64,000 nt of DNA from Macrosoma leucophasiata (Eukaryota > Arthropoda > Insecta > Lepidoptera > Hedylidae). The notes under the pieces were generated by a model that saw only the letters and a list, made by a program, of their open reading frames with translations, ran no database searches and was not told the origin of the DNA. The DNA is taken from positions 21,068,501 through 21,132,500 of the forward strand of contig JAWQUS010000027.1 in the NCBI GenBank assembly GCA_036365455.1. Reading direction: 5' to 3'. Numbering within the stretch: the stretch's first letter is position 1; each line of letters opens with the position of its first letter. The translations under genes were made by a program, and so were the position numbers. Below, one piece after another: positions 51,247 through 61,924 of the stretch.

Positions 51247-52688
51247 CCACGCAATACGCTCGTGGCATCTTTAAAACACTCGTGGAAGCAAAAACAAATC
51301 GCAACGTGACCGCTCGTCTCGACGCGACAGTCCGCGACACTCGCTTCTGTAGCACTGCGAAAACCGCTTAGAGGCCTCGTAGATGCGCATGTTTGTGTGA
51401 GTGTGCCGTTTCGAACGATTTGTTCGTAGTTTCCGTACTGTTCATATGTGTACTGTGCCTACACTGCGCGTGGCCCGACACGTACTTGACCGTTTTTTTT
51501 TTGTTAGACGTCAATATCGCATGCACAAAAGCTGGCTGGACACATTAAAATAAAACTGGCTTTCGGAGATATCTCGCGTATATAAAACTAGAATGATCAT
51601 CTATACTTATAATAAAACTGTAGAAGTGTGAATTCTGTACATTAAATATATTAAAAAATAAATACCAGGGGATGTTACTAGATCGATACCGAACACAAAT
51701 ATGTGATTAGAAAATTTTTTGTCTGTCTGTCTGTCTATCTGTCTGTTTGTTCAAGCATCACGTAAAAACTACCGGACTAATTACAATGAAACTTGGTATA
51801 ATTATACTTTAACCTTTGGCGCACAACCCTGGGTACTTTTTATTCCGGAAAAATGTCTGTTTGTCTGTGTGTTTGTACACTCTAATTTCAGAAACGGCTT
51901 ATTGGATTTGCGGTTTTTCACTAATATATTGTGGTATGTTACACTTAACATTTAGTGTTTGTTTCATGTGAATCGGTTCAGAAATAATAAAATGTCAATT
52001 TAAAGAATCATATCGAAAATTTTTTAGCTTTTCTGTATCTTAGTTCTATCTTTCAGGGGGTTTCGTACCTAAAAGGTAAAAACGGAACCTATGGATTACT
52101 AATCCTCCGCTGTCTGTCTGTCTGTCCATCCGTCCGTCTGTCTGTCACCAGGCTGTATCTCATAAATAGTGATAGCTAGAAAGCTAACATTTTCACAAAT
52201 AACGTATTTCTGTTACCGCTGTAAATACAAAATTAATTACTAAAAACGAGAAAATGAAAATGTTAAGAAGTCCAAGGGCATACAATAAAGGTGTTTTTTT
52301 TCGTATATTTTTGCTCGATAATAACGGTAGCAAGTAGACTCTTAAAACTTTCACAGAATTTTTAGGTGCATAGCAGCGTCCCGGTATAAAACAATCGCTG
52401 TTATGATCAACAATCAGCATGCCAAGCGTAGCAATTATGGCATATTCTTTTCTTTTGACGCTGAACACTGTTGATGAGCATCTTCGCGAAAAGCTTTGTC
52501 GCGCAGAGACGGATGGACGTCTTTTGGATGTTGGATATGATGATGATGGTGGTGGTGGTGGTGGCGGCGGTGATGGTGGCATTAGTGGTGTTGCTGTTAT
52601 TGGTGGTGTTGGTAGTGGTTGTGGTGTCGTTGGTGTCATCGATGTCATCGGTGTCATTGGTGTCATTGGTGTCGTTGTTGTCGTTGGT
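51247..52688. other. Mixed repeats, no gene
   Basis: 51384-51465 matches the right half of the hairpin at 3800-3913 (GTGTGAGTGTGCCGTTTC). 51468-51492 is a Repeat-K edge (GCGCGTGGCCCGACACG). 51720-51745, 51853-51880 and 52110-52146 are CTGT-rich. 52050-52160 resembles the Repeat-K start (CGTACCTAAAAGGTAAAAAC). GTGG-rich sequence begins at about 52547. Confidence 0.5.
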
Positions 52689-52916
52689 GGCGTAGGTGTT
52701 GTTGGTGACTCTGGTGGTGGTGGTAGTGTTGGTGGCGTTGGTGGTGGCGTAGGTGTTGTTGGTGACTCTGGTGGTGGTGGTGGTGTTGGTGGCGTTGGTG
52801 GTGGCGTAGGTGTTGTTGGTGACTCTGGTGGTGGTGGTGGTGTTGGTGGCGTTGGTGGTGGCGTAGGTGTTGTTGGTGACTCTGGTGGTGGTGGTGGTGT
52901 TGGTGGCGTTGGTGGT
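52689..52916. repeat. 57-bp minisatellite, four units
   Basis: Units at 52689, 52746, 52803 and 52860 start GGCGTAGGTGTTGTTGGTGA and are identical except for one base in the first. As 57 is divisible by three, frames stay open on both strands (Gly/Val on plus, Thr/Asn on minus). Neither has a signal for a real gene. Confidence 0.95.
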
Positions 52917-53345
52917 GGTTTTTAGTGGCGATGGAGGCATTGGTGACGTTGGAGGTGTTGTTGGTAGTTTTGGATGCGTTGGTGGCATTGGTTATGGTAG
53001 TGGTGGTGACTTGACTGAAACTTTACAAAACTTTATGATAATTGTCTATAAAGATTATTAAGCATAGAAGTCTAAAATGGCCTTTTCGAAAATACGGTTT
53101 AGCGTAGGATGGACGTTTGTAGGTAGGTAGTTACACGACTGAGTGTTTAAACACATAATTAGCAATTTTTCGCAATCCTTGCAGCCTGTGTGCTTTTAGC
53201 CCCGATAGCCATACGTCTAATATCGTGTACAGCGAAGCATACTGTAAAGTAGATTTTTTCAGCTACCCAAAATTTATATCCAAAAGCGCTGTCCAAAGTC
53301 CCAAAGTCACTATTTCACGCGAACAAAGTCGCAGGTACAGCTAGT
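52917..53345. other. Spacer with a Helitron 3' end
   Basis: CGCGAACAAAGTCGCAGG..ACAGCTAG|T ends at 53344, exactly at the edge of the arm 2 duplication. The Helitron start was not found. Confidence 0.5.
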
Positions 53346-53800
53346 TTAAAATAACCTTTGTGTTAATCATGAACACTACGCAAGACGTTTTACGAAATAG
53401 ATGAAGGTAGCTGCACATTATAATTTTACAAACTGCTGCCAGACAAATGTCACCTCAGTCTGCCCGAGACCACGCCAGTGGAAAAGCGACCGAAACGACA
53501 GATTGATTTTAAATAATCCTTTTAGTTTCATATCCGAGTATGTATTCGAAATCAATCGAAAAACTAGTTGAATTTCAATCAATGTAGCTCGCGAAAACCT
53601 GAGAACATTCCATGGCTGGACACAATTAAACTTCGGCAACTGGGTCAACTTTTCAAACCCAAGTCGATTTGGGTGTTAAACTAATCAAAAATGTACTTGA
53701 ACATTAGTGCAAAAATGGGGATAAAAACAAAATATACACAAACTAATTTTTGCTCTTTATTGGTCAGACATATCTGTTCTCATGAAATAGCTGCGGCGAA

Positions 53801-55360
53801 TCATATTGGGGTACAGAAGCACAAGCCCCCAGAGCACTGGGGGATTACAGTTCCCGGGGTGCACCGGGTCGCGCAGGGAGTTACACAGTCTGAATCTCGG
53901 GCACATGGGACGTAACCGAACACATCACCTTGCTGCACTCCTAAAAAAATAAAATTAATTGAAATCAAGATGCAAACGGGTTCAATTTCACATAGGGTAT
54001 TTTACTGGTGGTAGAGCTCCAGTGACGGAGCTCGCGGGCGTAGGCACCACTTACCTAATTTACTTGCCGCTAAATGGTAGTGTTCATCACTATCGTGTTC
54101 CGGTCAGGTGGTAATGTACGGCCCTGTAATTTCCGCCACAGAGGCATAACACCTTAGACCTCAGGAGTGGTAACGCATCTGCATTTTGACCTTGGTATTC
54201 ATGTGGGTGTCTATAGGTTGCAGTCATCACTTACCATCAATGTGAACTGCATGCTTGTTTGCCACTTCTATTACATAGAAAAAGTATGGTTAATGTTACT
54301 GGTTGAACTCTAGTATCGGAACTCGAGGGTTAGAGCATCGTCGCCACAAATAACTTTTTTAACAACGAAGATGGCAAACAATCAGTTCACATTTATGTTA
54401 AATGGTGACTGCAGGATATAGACCTCCATTCAAAAACCAAAGGTCAAAATGCAGATGCGTTGCCACCCTTGAGACCTTACTTGTTATGTATCTATGTTAA
54501 TTATTACGATGCCATACACAAAAACAACATTTATTAATTAGAATAATTAAGAATTACACCCATCATAATTCAGTTACGTTGTCTAGATGTTGAAGGCGTC
54601 GTCTGATCATGTCGCCTCTCCGAGAACTGGTTTACAGCTAGACAGTACTTCTCCGAATGATAGGTGCGAGATATCTGCGAAAGCAGTGGACTCCCGCGAG
54701 GCGAGTTCAGAGACAAATTCGCACTACCCGACTGCCCCACCATAGCTATAAAAGCTAACAACATCCTCGTATTCAGCAAACCACACCTTATAATATTTTA
54801 CCTTATACATAGTAATGAAAGTGGCAAACAAGCATGCGGTTCACATTGATGTTAAGTGATGGCTGCAGCCTATAGACCTGAGGTCAAAATACAGATGCGT
54901 TACTACTCCTGAGGCCTAAGGTGTTATGCCTCTGTGCCGGGAATTACAGGGCCGTATATTACCACCTGACCGGAACACGATAGTGCTGAACACTACCATT
55001 TAGCGGCAAATATATTAGGTAACGCGGTGGTGACTACGCCCGCGAGCTACGTTACTGGAGCTCTACTAGTAGTAAAAGCCTCCCCAAAGATGCTCGTAAT
55101 GAACAGTTCTGGCCCTCTATCTAGCAAATCCAAGAAAAATACGGTAGTTTATCAAAAGCACAGAAGTTTAGCTTTGTCCCGCTGCCTACTCCGTAAGGGA
55201 CTTGGCGTGCAGACTTGGTATACTTATGTGAAAAAATGTTATTTTTATAGAATCATTAATTGTTAAGATGATAATTCTACCAATGATACTTACTCTGTCT
55301 GCCAAGCACGGTACCAGCTACCATGAGAAGACCAAACAGAACAAACACGAAGAACTTCAT
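53801..55360 (-). CDS. Secreted cysteine-rich peptide, gene 2; two exons
   Basis: Exon 1 is 55360-55294 with a signal peptide differing from gene 1 by I to L and A to T. The intron is 55293-53941 (GTAAGT; TTTTATTTTTTTAG). Exon 2 is 53940-53801, stop TGA; 68 residues. All seven Cys and their spacing equal gene 1. By eye the 140-bp second exons differ at about 18 positions, giving seven replacements, six of them before the fourth Cys or in the loop beside it. AATAAA is at 53761-53756. No lesion is seen, so it should be expressed if its promoter works. Paralogue by inverted duplication; function as uncertain as for gene 1. Confidence 0.88.
54000..54292 (+). repeat. SINE-B, full length, in the gene 2 intron
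   Basis: TTTTACTGGTGGTAGAGCTC to CACTTCTATTACATAGAAAA; close to the consensus, so probably younger than the gene duplication. Confidence 0.92.
54294..54520. repeat. SINE-B, old, two opposed pieces, in the gene 2 intron
   Basis: A plus-strand 5' scrap (ACTGGTTGAACTCTAGTATC) is joined at about 54348 to a minus-strand 3' half (GGCAAACAATCAGTTCAC). Confidence 0.7.
54805..55077 (-). repeat. SINE-B, nearly full length, in the gene 2 intron
   Basis: TACATAGTAATGAAAGTGGC to GAGCTCTACTAGTAGTAAAA. About 15 bp of the CACCCACACAAAGACC stretch are deleted. A LINE-H scrap (55179-55216, CGTAAGGGACTTGGCGTGC) follows. Confidence 0.88.
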
Positions 55361-55410
55361 TTTGACTTGTTTACAATTCGAATTGTAATACATTTATGTA
55401 ACATATTCGA

Positions 55411-55418
55411 CTTTTATA
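55411..55418 (-). promoter_or_regulatory. TATA box of peptide gene 2
   Basis: TATAAAAG on the minus strand, 51 bp before the ATG. The palindrome ACAATTCGAATTGT is at 55373-55386, as in gene 1. Confidence 0.75.
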
Positions 55419-55518
55419 CAAAAATATAACCTGCAAACATAGAAGTGAAAATTGGATGCATGCTAAATTGATTTATATTATTATGTGCTATCGATTACCA
55501 TTTAATTTGATGGAACTG

Positions 55519-55721
55519 CACTGCCTCAATAGCCTATTAGTAGTAGGCCACTGCTACGACGCTGGGTCCTGGGTTCGAATCCGGGGTCGGGAGTTATCAG
55601 AAATAACCGTGCAAATGCTTTATTTCTGGTTCAACAAAACATAACCGTTGAATCGAGGGTGTTTGCATGTATGCTTGAATGCATGAAGCTACCCCTTCGG
55701 AGATTAGAGGCTTGAAGTTAT
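55519..55721 (+). repeat. SINE-A copy, diverged and shortened
   Basis: ACTGCCTCAATAGCC head, GGTTCGAATCCGGG B box, tail ...GGCTTGAAGTTATG. The middle third is deleted. It abuts arm 2. Confidence 0.82.
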
Positions 55722-55763
55722 GAATTTATGTTGTACCTGGTCTACTATCATTCAGCCACCTTT

Positions 55764-56405
55764 TTTAAGGTTCCGTAGTAAACAAGGAACCCTTATAGTT
55801 TCGCCATGTCCGTCTGTCTGTCTGTCTGTCTGTCTGTCAGTACGTCCGCGGTTTAGCGCAAAAACTGTTAGTACTAGAGACTTGAAATTTGGCACAAGTA
55901 TACACCTTAATTACGCCGACAAAGTGGTAGAATAAAAACGTGAAAAACTTTTTTTTTCAGGGTAACCTCCCCTACTAGTAACGCGCGGTTATTTTTTTTA
56001 TTTTCGATTTTCATATAGGGTATCGTTGGATAGGTCTTTTAATAATATTATTGGGGTGTGCGATCATCATTTTTCGATTAAGTTAACTGTTCGTGATTTA
56101 TTAAGCTTTAAAATGCAAATTTTCGTTAGACTCAAGTGTCCCCCCCCCTACAGACTAAACGGTTGTTGTTAGAAATTCAAACGTTACGGCAATAGTAGCT
56201 ACATATAACGAAATTAAAAGGAAAACTATCACACCTAAGTTGGCCCCGCAAGTTTGCGAGTAATAGTCGACCAAATGTATTTGACTAGAAAATTTCGACC
56301 AACTCCATAGAAAATATTTTTTTTTTTTCATTACATCTCTTACTCTGTAACTACGGAACCCTACAATGCGCGTGGCCCGACACGCACTTGACCGGTTTTT
56401 TTCAT
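55764..56405 (+). repeat. Repeat-K copy 2
   Basis: TTAAGGTTCCGTAGTAAAC, (GTCT)n at 55811-55838, then GCGGTTTAGCGCAAAAACTG. Ends CTACGGAACCCTACAATGC then GGCCCGACACGCACTTGACC. Collinear with 32147-32768. Confidence 0.82.
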
Positions 56406-56635
56406 TTCGATGAGAGTGGAATCCATATCCAATAAATATACCTATAGGTATTTTCTTACGAAGATTTACAAAAAGTATGCAAATCAATCAAATATCAAAT
56501 TTAATGCATCACCGGAACATAACATTTAATAAATTGATTTGCACGACTTTTATCGTGCGCCTTATTTTCTTTTATTAGTTGCATTTTATAATGCGTTATG
56601 CGCGTTTATCTAAAAGTTGACGTAAACAATGAAGA

Positions 56636-56702
56636 ATGAACTTCTTCGTCTTTGTTGTATTCGGTCTGTTGATGGTAGCTGGTACCGTGCTGAGAAGACA
56701 GA
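56636..56702 (+). pseudogene. Orphan signal-peptide exon of a third cysteine-rich peptide gene
   Basis: A 67-bp exon with the same length and phase as exon 1 of genes 1 and 2. It encodes MNFFVFVVFGLLMVAGTVLR followed by Arg-Gln, then A|GTAAGTAC. The donor is intact. No cysteine-rich second exon is found in the remaining 7.3 kb downstream, although the introns of genes 1 and 2 are only about 1.3 kb. No TATAAAAG or ACAATTCGAATTGT lies upstream (only ATTTTATAAT near 56584). Probably a broken paralogue; a distant second exon outside the window is possible. Confidence 0.72.
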
Positions 56703-56849
56703 GTAAGTACTCATAGGAGTATATTTAAAAAGCCTCCCCCCGTGAGATGCGCTCTCGCCCGCCTACCCCATCCGTCCCCTACGTCCGTAGACTCATCACC
56801 AATTTACCTCCCACTTAACTTCGTTACTTTTTTTCCCAAATTTTGAAGC

Positions 56850-56985
56850 GTGCCTTTTTTATGTACTGGAAGTGGCAAACAAGCATGCAGTTCATACAAA
56901 GACCAAGGTCAAAATGCAGATGCGTTACCACTCCTGAGGCCTAAGGTGTTAATACTCAGTGCCGGAAATTACAGGGCCGCCTATT
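56850..56985 (-). repeat. SINE-B 3' half, shortened
   Basis: TTTTTTATGTACTGGAAGTG to GGAAATTACAGGGCCGC, lacking the GATGTTAAGTGATGACTGC part. Confidence 0.82.
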
Positions 56986-57343
56986 GGCTATTACGGTATG
57001 GACGTAAAAAGTTATCGGGGCGGAACGAAAATAGGCAGGGGCGGCCAAGTGCGCAACGGCAGTTGTGATTTTTCAGTCTTTATACATATTATCATGCAGT
57101 AGACGATACTTTATTAAAATAAAACAGGTAAAAAAATCTTAATTGTTTTTTTTTATCTGTAATAAAATTTTGATTGGCAACCTATTGGATATATATTCTC
57201 TAGATTATAAATATGCATAAAAATTAGGTTTAAGGCATATCTGGATGAACGAAATGATTCTGCAGTGGGATCCTAACCTGTTACCAGTTGCAGCCTACGC
57301 CCTTATAACAGCCTGAGCAATTTCACTTTGTGATCTTAAAACC
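56986..57343. other. Spacer, no gene recognised
   Basis: AT-rich; no second exon for 56636 is seen here. Confidence 0.35.
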
Positions 57344-57592
57344 ACCACTGCATTACCTAATTTATCTGCCGCTAAATGGTAGTGTTCAGCACTATCGTGT
57401 TCCGGTTAAATGGTAATGTATGGCCGCGTTATAACTATCACAGAGATACAATATCTAAGGTCTCAGGAGTGGCAACGAATCTGCATTTTGACCTCTGGCC
57501 TTTCTGTGGGTGTCTAAAGGCTGCAGTTATCACTTAACATCAGTGTGAACTGCATGCTTGTTTGCCACCTTTGTAACATAAAAAAAACTGTA
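57344..57592 (+). repeat. SINE-B, older subtype, 5' end missing
   Basis: CACCACTGCATTACCTAATTT to CACCTTTGTAACATAAAAAA. Confidence 0.88.
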
Positions 57593-57727
57593 GCAATATT
57601 TCCACTTGAAAGTACAGTTATTAAATTAATTAAATAAAATCGAAAGAGTTTTGTAATTGGTAATGCTGTAATTGCTCCAAGATGTGCGATTAATGTTGCA
57701 ATGTGAAATGAATTTTCGAAATCAATT

Positions 57728-57845
57728 TCGTTTTTTTTTTATGTAATGTAGGTACAGGCAAACAAGCATGCAGTTCACATTGATGTCAAATTATGACTGC
57801 AGCTTATAGACACCCACACAAAGAACAGAGGTCAAAATGCTGCTG
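57728..57845 (-). repeat. SINE-B 3' part
   Basis: T-run and ATGTAATGTAGGTACAGGC to CAGAGGTCAAAATGCTGC, then truncated. Confidence 0.8.
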
Positions 57846-57942
57846 GTGGTGGTGGAGGTGGATGGACCCCATCCACCCCAGCGGAAGAATTTTCTTCTAC
57901 TGAAAGATAATTCTTCCACTAATGCAGTCAGTAAACCAAACA

Positions 57943-58238
57943 ATGCTGCTTAATGGTAGTGTTCAGCACTATCGTGTTCCAGTCAGGTGGTAATGTACGG
58001 CCCAGTAATTTCCGGCACAGAGGCATAACACCTTTGCCCTCAGGAGTGGTAATAACATAACATTTTTTTATGTCACGATGTGGCTTACGAGCATACAGTT
58101 TTTGTTCAATGGTCAAAATGCAGATACGCTATCTCCATTTTGACCATGATCTTTGTGTAGGTCTATAGACTGCAGTCATCACTTAACATCAATGTTAACT
58201 GCATGATTGTTTACCACTTCCATTACATAAAAAAAAAT
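57943..58238 (+). repeat. SINE-B with an inverted-repeat insertion
   Basis: The body (AATGGTAGTGTTCAGCACTA) breaks after CTCAGGAGTGGTAA at 58051. The 3' half resumes near 58130 (GCTATCTCCATTTTGACCATG) and ends CACTTCCATTACATAAAAAA. Confidence 0.82.
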
Positions 58239-58289
58239 TGAACTGTATGCTCGTAAGCCACTTCGTGACATAAAAAAATGTTATGTTAT
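58052..58289. repeat. 49-bp inverted repeats around a SINE-B 3' half
   Basis: 58052-58100 and 58241-58289 are reverse complements with one mismatch. They begin ATAACATAACATTTTTTTAT and contain TGTGGCTTACGAGCATACAG. Confidence 0.88.
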
Positions 58290-58750
58290 CATAAAGACGC
58301 GAGAAATCCTACATATTAATACAACAATGCATGAGGCATGTATCAGGAGATGCGCACTGATTGTTCTGTGCTACAATATGCAAGAAGCGTGCCCTTGGTC
58401 CACAGAATGCAAGACAGTACAAAAAGTATCATACAAGTACATATTTGTTATATCAAAATAATAATAATGGATCGGATCTCACTCCATAAGCCCAGCCAGC
58501 TAGTCCCCACAGTTTGCCCAGATAGCCCAAAGTTTGGCAAGTCATTTTTCATTACAATAGTCCCATGTATTCTGCGGGATCTGTCTGTGTTTGTACTAAC
58601 TATTGATGCAGTCAGAGAGAGGTCCCGCCGAATATAACCTATTACAAAATAGATCAAAATTCTCGAGGGCCGCTACGTGTTGGACCCCCCATGCGCAAGC
58701 CTGAGAAAGGTCCGGGTTCAAATTGGACCCCTTGCTGACGAGAGACATAA
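58290..58750. other. Spacer with a LINE scrap
   Basis: 58515-58585 matches 35053-35125 (AGCCCAAAG...CAATAGTCCCAT). The 99-codon frame at 58338 is unsupported. Confidence 0.4.
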
Positions 58751-59103
58751 TAATGGCAACCCATTATACGTCCCACTGCTGGATACGAGTCTCTCCCCCT
58801 TATTTTTTGGGGGGAGGTCTGGAGCTTACTTTACCACGTTGCTCCTTTGCAGATTGGTGAAGATACGGGTTAGTGGCCAACCCGCTGTCGGATGTTTTCA
58901 AACCGCCCATAAGGCTACCGACAAGGTTTAACGACTGCTATCTATCGATAGCTACCGGGACCGACGGCTTAACGTGCCCTCCGAAGCACGGAAACGCGCA
59001 TTTAATTTGCTACTAGCGGTCACCCATCACACTACCCGACCGCGCCCGTAGTGCTTGACCGAGCAGATCGCTTATGATCTACACCAGCTGCCGGGCCATG
59101 CGC
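58751..59103 (-). repeat. Repeat-G copy, full length
   Basis: GGCAACCCATTATACGTCCC to ACACCAGCTGCCGGGCCATG. It is the longest copy here and includes AAGGCTACCGACAAGG, missing at 18453. Confidence 0.85.
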
Positions 59104-60564
59104 ACTTAAATTTTATTTGTTATATAATTAAATCAAATTTTGTATACGTTAGATTTTTTTGTTATAACGAGCCTTGGTAGAAGACTTATATTATTAAAAA
59201 ATAAGGGTATGTTGATACTCGTATGTCTGTTATAATAATTGGGTTATCGTGAAGGTTAGCATGAAGAGTGATGAATGTATAAGAGGCGCGATAGGAATAT
59301 TTATTTATTTCTTATCTCAGACACAAAGATCCATAAAATTATTATAAAATATACACAAAATACACATAGACATAATGAAATAACATGACATAGGTACATT
59401 AAAAAACACTAACATTAACAAGGTAACAAGTGCCTTTTGCTTTTGTTGCACATAAATCACCGCTGTGTCATCCCGTGAGAGATTGCACAGCTGTGATTGA
59501 TATAAACGCAGTCCAGTCTGCTGGCCACCGTTTTCAGAATGTTGTTGGCGCTTGTCCTCACTCTGCGGACCAAGGATGCACATCTTATATTTGACCAGGA
59601 TATTTGGCGCTTCACGCTCTCTGCTTACACCGTTTTGTCGCTCGGATGTGAGGCTTCGGCAGCTTAGAAGTAAAGTAAAATAATTAGTGAGATTATAGTT
59701 TATGTAAATATTAATGTTATCTGCCAGAAACCACGGCAGCTAAAAAGCGACAGAAACTTTTTTTTTAATTAAAAACGTTTATTATATGCCACAAAAAGAA
59801 AAAGAAAACATAGCACTAATATACTGAATAAGTATTTAAGGCTTATAATATAAAATAGTCATAACTGTACCCTAACTAGATTATAAAATAATCTGTAATA
59901 AGGGCAACAGTGCCAGTCCTTCGTTGACCTTATTAAGGGTTAAATTTAAATAATCATTAAGTTTAATTTACGGAAGTGAGATAAATCCGAAAAATCGTTT
60001 TATTTTTTTTATTTAATAGCCATCATGAAAGAACAATATAAATCAAAGACGTTAACAATAGTTAATAAGCACAAAAGCGAGCTAACCGCTGTCTATACAC
60101 GCTGACCACTTTACATTTAATATTCTAGTCATCCGGCAAAGCACCAAATAGGTGGCCAATGGGAATTCGACAGCGATTCGATTCACATGCAAATAGCACT
60201 GAATCATTGAATTTGTTTCCAATCAGAGCGCTATTTCACAATATTGTATCACGTTTAGAGGATATAAAGCTATTTGAGATAGCAATCGAGGCTGTATTCG
60301 TAAAATAGAATATTGTAATTAATACAATGAAATTGTATATGTTGTGTTTACTCGTGTAATGTGGATATCATTTTGGTCTTAAAATATTACCTTGGGGAAT
60401 TCCGTTTTCTTTTTGAGATTATTATCAATCATTAGAATTGTTTTCCTGTATGTACGCTTATTACTCTTGTTCTATACAATGTTGAATTGAGGTCTAGTGT
60501 TGGAGCTTGCGGGCGAAAGCACAATCACATTATTTAATGTACCTACGAGCCAATGCATAGAACA
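59104..60564. other. Spacer, mostly unassigned
   Basis: 59290-59660 looks like a minus-strand LINE tail (TTTATTTATTTC at the left; an 88-codon frame with QTGLRLYQSQLCNLSRDDTA). 59720-59760 is a Repeat-O scrap. The rest is AT-rich without a gene. Confidence 0.4.
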
Positions 60565-61655
60565 ATTCGGCCCACCGGTCGCGGCGGACCTAAGCGGAGA
60601 GGAGTAGCCATAGCGTTTATGACCGATGCAAAATGGTCTGCCATTTTTGGTGGGAGGGGGGGAAGAATACGTGTGACACACTCACACTACAATAATCGTC
60701 AATTACTTCGAAACTCACACCTTGACTTTAACAAAATAGACAAACAATTTCACGCAAACATTTAAGCATCTAGACGACAGGCACAGGTACACTTATGCTT
60801 GTACTTTGACAGAGAGGAAAGCCTGCATATGGCTACACCTCTCCGGCCCGCCGCGGCCGCTGGCCCGTGTTTCCGAGGGTTTCCGCCTTGTCGTGGCGGG
60901 GGGACTTAGTAGTCGGTGGATTGAGCCACACCGGCGAAGCAAAGAGGAACCCAGCGAAGGAGCGGCGTTTTGCGTGGCTCTTCCCCAGCCGTCTCCTCAC
61001 CACAGCAGCACTCGCTGCTGTGGTGAGGAGACGGCTGGGGAAGAGGTGTATGGGTATTTCGTTGGTTCTGCACCCAATCCCCAGCCGCCTAACGGTGGTC
61101 CCGCCGTCAGATGGGGACGCGGCGGAGAGACGGCTGGGGAAGAGATGTATGGGTATGTCGTTGGCCCTGCACCCTATCTCCAGCCGCCTAGCGGTGGTCC
61201 CGCCGCTCGATATCGATGGTGGGGCCGCGGGGGGCGGTTGAGGGTCAGTTCATTCCTGACACTCCCGCTTTCCCGGGGTCGGACTGTGTGCCCCTGGCCT
61301 CCTCCACCCGGGCGTCTTGGGACGCCTGGCGTTGTGAGTTGTCGAGACGGGGACCTTCGGAGATGAAGAGGTGCCGGGGTGGCTGGCGTGCAGGTGTTCC
61401 GCACGACACTAGTGTTGGTTGGAGCCGAAAGGCTCCGAGGAGTGCTTGGAGTGGAAACGGGCAGCCGCCGCTGGAGTCGCGGATGTGTGCGATGGCGTTC
61501 CCGTGGCCCCGCCACTAATGGCGGAGGAGTTGGAACACCCAGGGCTTTTTAGTGGGTAGACGGTTATCTTTTCCCGTAGTCTCACATAACCCCTCTCCTC
61601 AAGGGTGGGTATGCGTAACGCATTTTCACCTGGTACAAAAAGTACGGACTTAGTA
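60565..61655 (+). mobile_element. GC-rich R1-like LINE remnant, no intact ORF
   Basis: The left part (60565-60858) matches 19775-20087. The GC-rich right part contains a perfect hairpin (60978-61045) and a 99-bp tandem duplication (from 61028 and 61127; GAGACGGCTGGGGAAGAG). The end (61540-61635, GGGCTTTTTAGTGGGTAGAC and GTATGCGTAACGCATTTTC) resembles R1-clade 3' UTRs in moths as I recall them. Long frames here (186, 124 and 113 codons on both strands) follow from high GC and show no reverse-transcriptase motif. Confidence 0.6.
60978..61045. repeat. Perfect 32-bp hairpin
   Basis: Arms 60978-61009 and 61014-61045 are exact complements around a 4-nt loop; the arm core is CCCCAGCCGTCTCCTCACC. 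Confidence 0.93.
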
Positions 61656-61924
61656 GGTATAATAATTTTGTTACAAAAGCAACGCAGATATCAATCCGAA
61701 TTGAAATGGCATTAAACATATTTCAATTAAAAAAAATCTCGATATCTCTATGGTATTGCCTTTGAGCTTGCATATCTGTACGTGGATCAATCAAACCGTT
61801 CGAAAGGGAATTTTTGATATTGAGTCAGTGTAAGCGATAACCTTGGAGTAATATGGCTGATTATCTATTTAAGATCGATATAACACTTAGCCTGGGTTAC
61901 ACCAAGATAATTGTTAACGTAAAA

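Larger units (their letters stand above)
53346..55516 (-). repeat. Inverted duplication, arm 2 (peptide gene 2)
   Basis: Homologous in inverse to 47637-49898, including Repeat-O (53365-53608), the 3' UTR, both exons and about 150 bp of promoter. The first 25-30 bp and last 55-60 bp of the intron also match; the middle is filled with three SINE-B copies and a LINE-H scrap instead of the insertions of arm 1. Confidence 0.85.

Noticed and set aside
52193..53061. Thr/Asn-rich (193 codons) and Gly/Val-rich (168 codons) frames
   Set aside because: Both are read from a 57-bp minisatellite and low-complexity GGT sequence; open because the unit is a multiple of three.
56703..58500. Second exon for the orphan signal-peptide exon
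   Set aside because: Searched by eye for the cysteine-exon phrases and for a TTTTAG-GAGTGCAG acceptor; none found in this stretch or further to 64000.
60806..61518. 186-, 124-, 113- and 100-codon frames in the GC-rich block
   Set aside because: Stop codons are rare at this GC content; frames overlap on both strands and lack reverse-transcriptase or other motifs.
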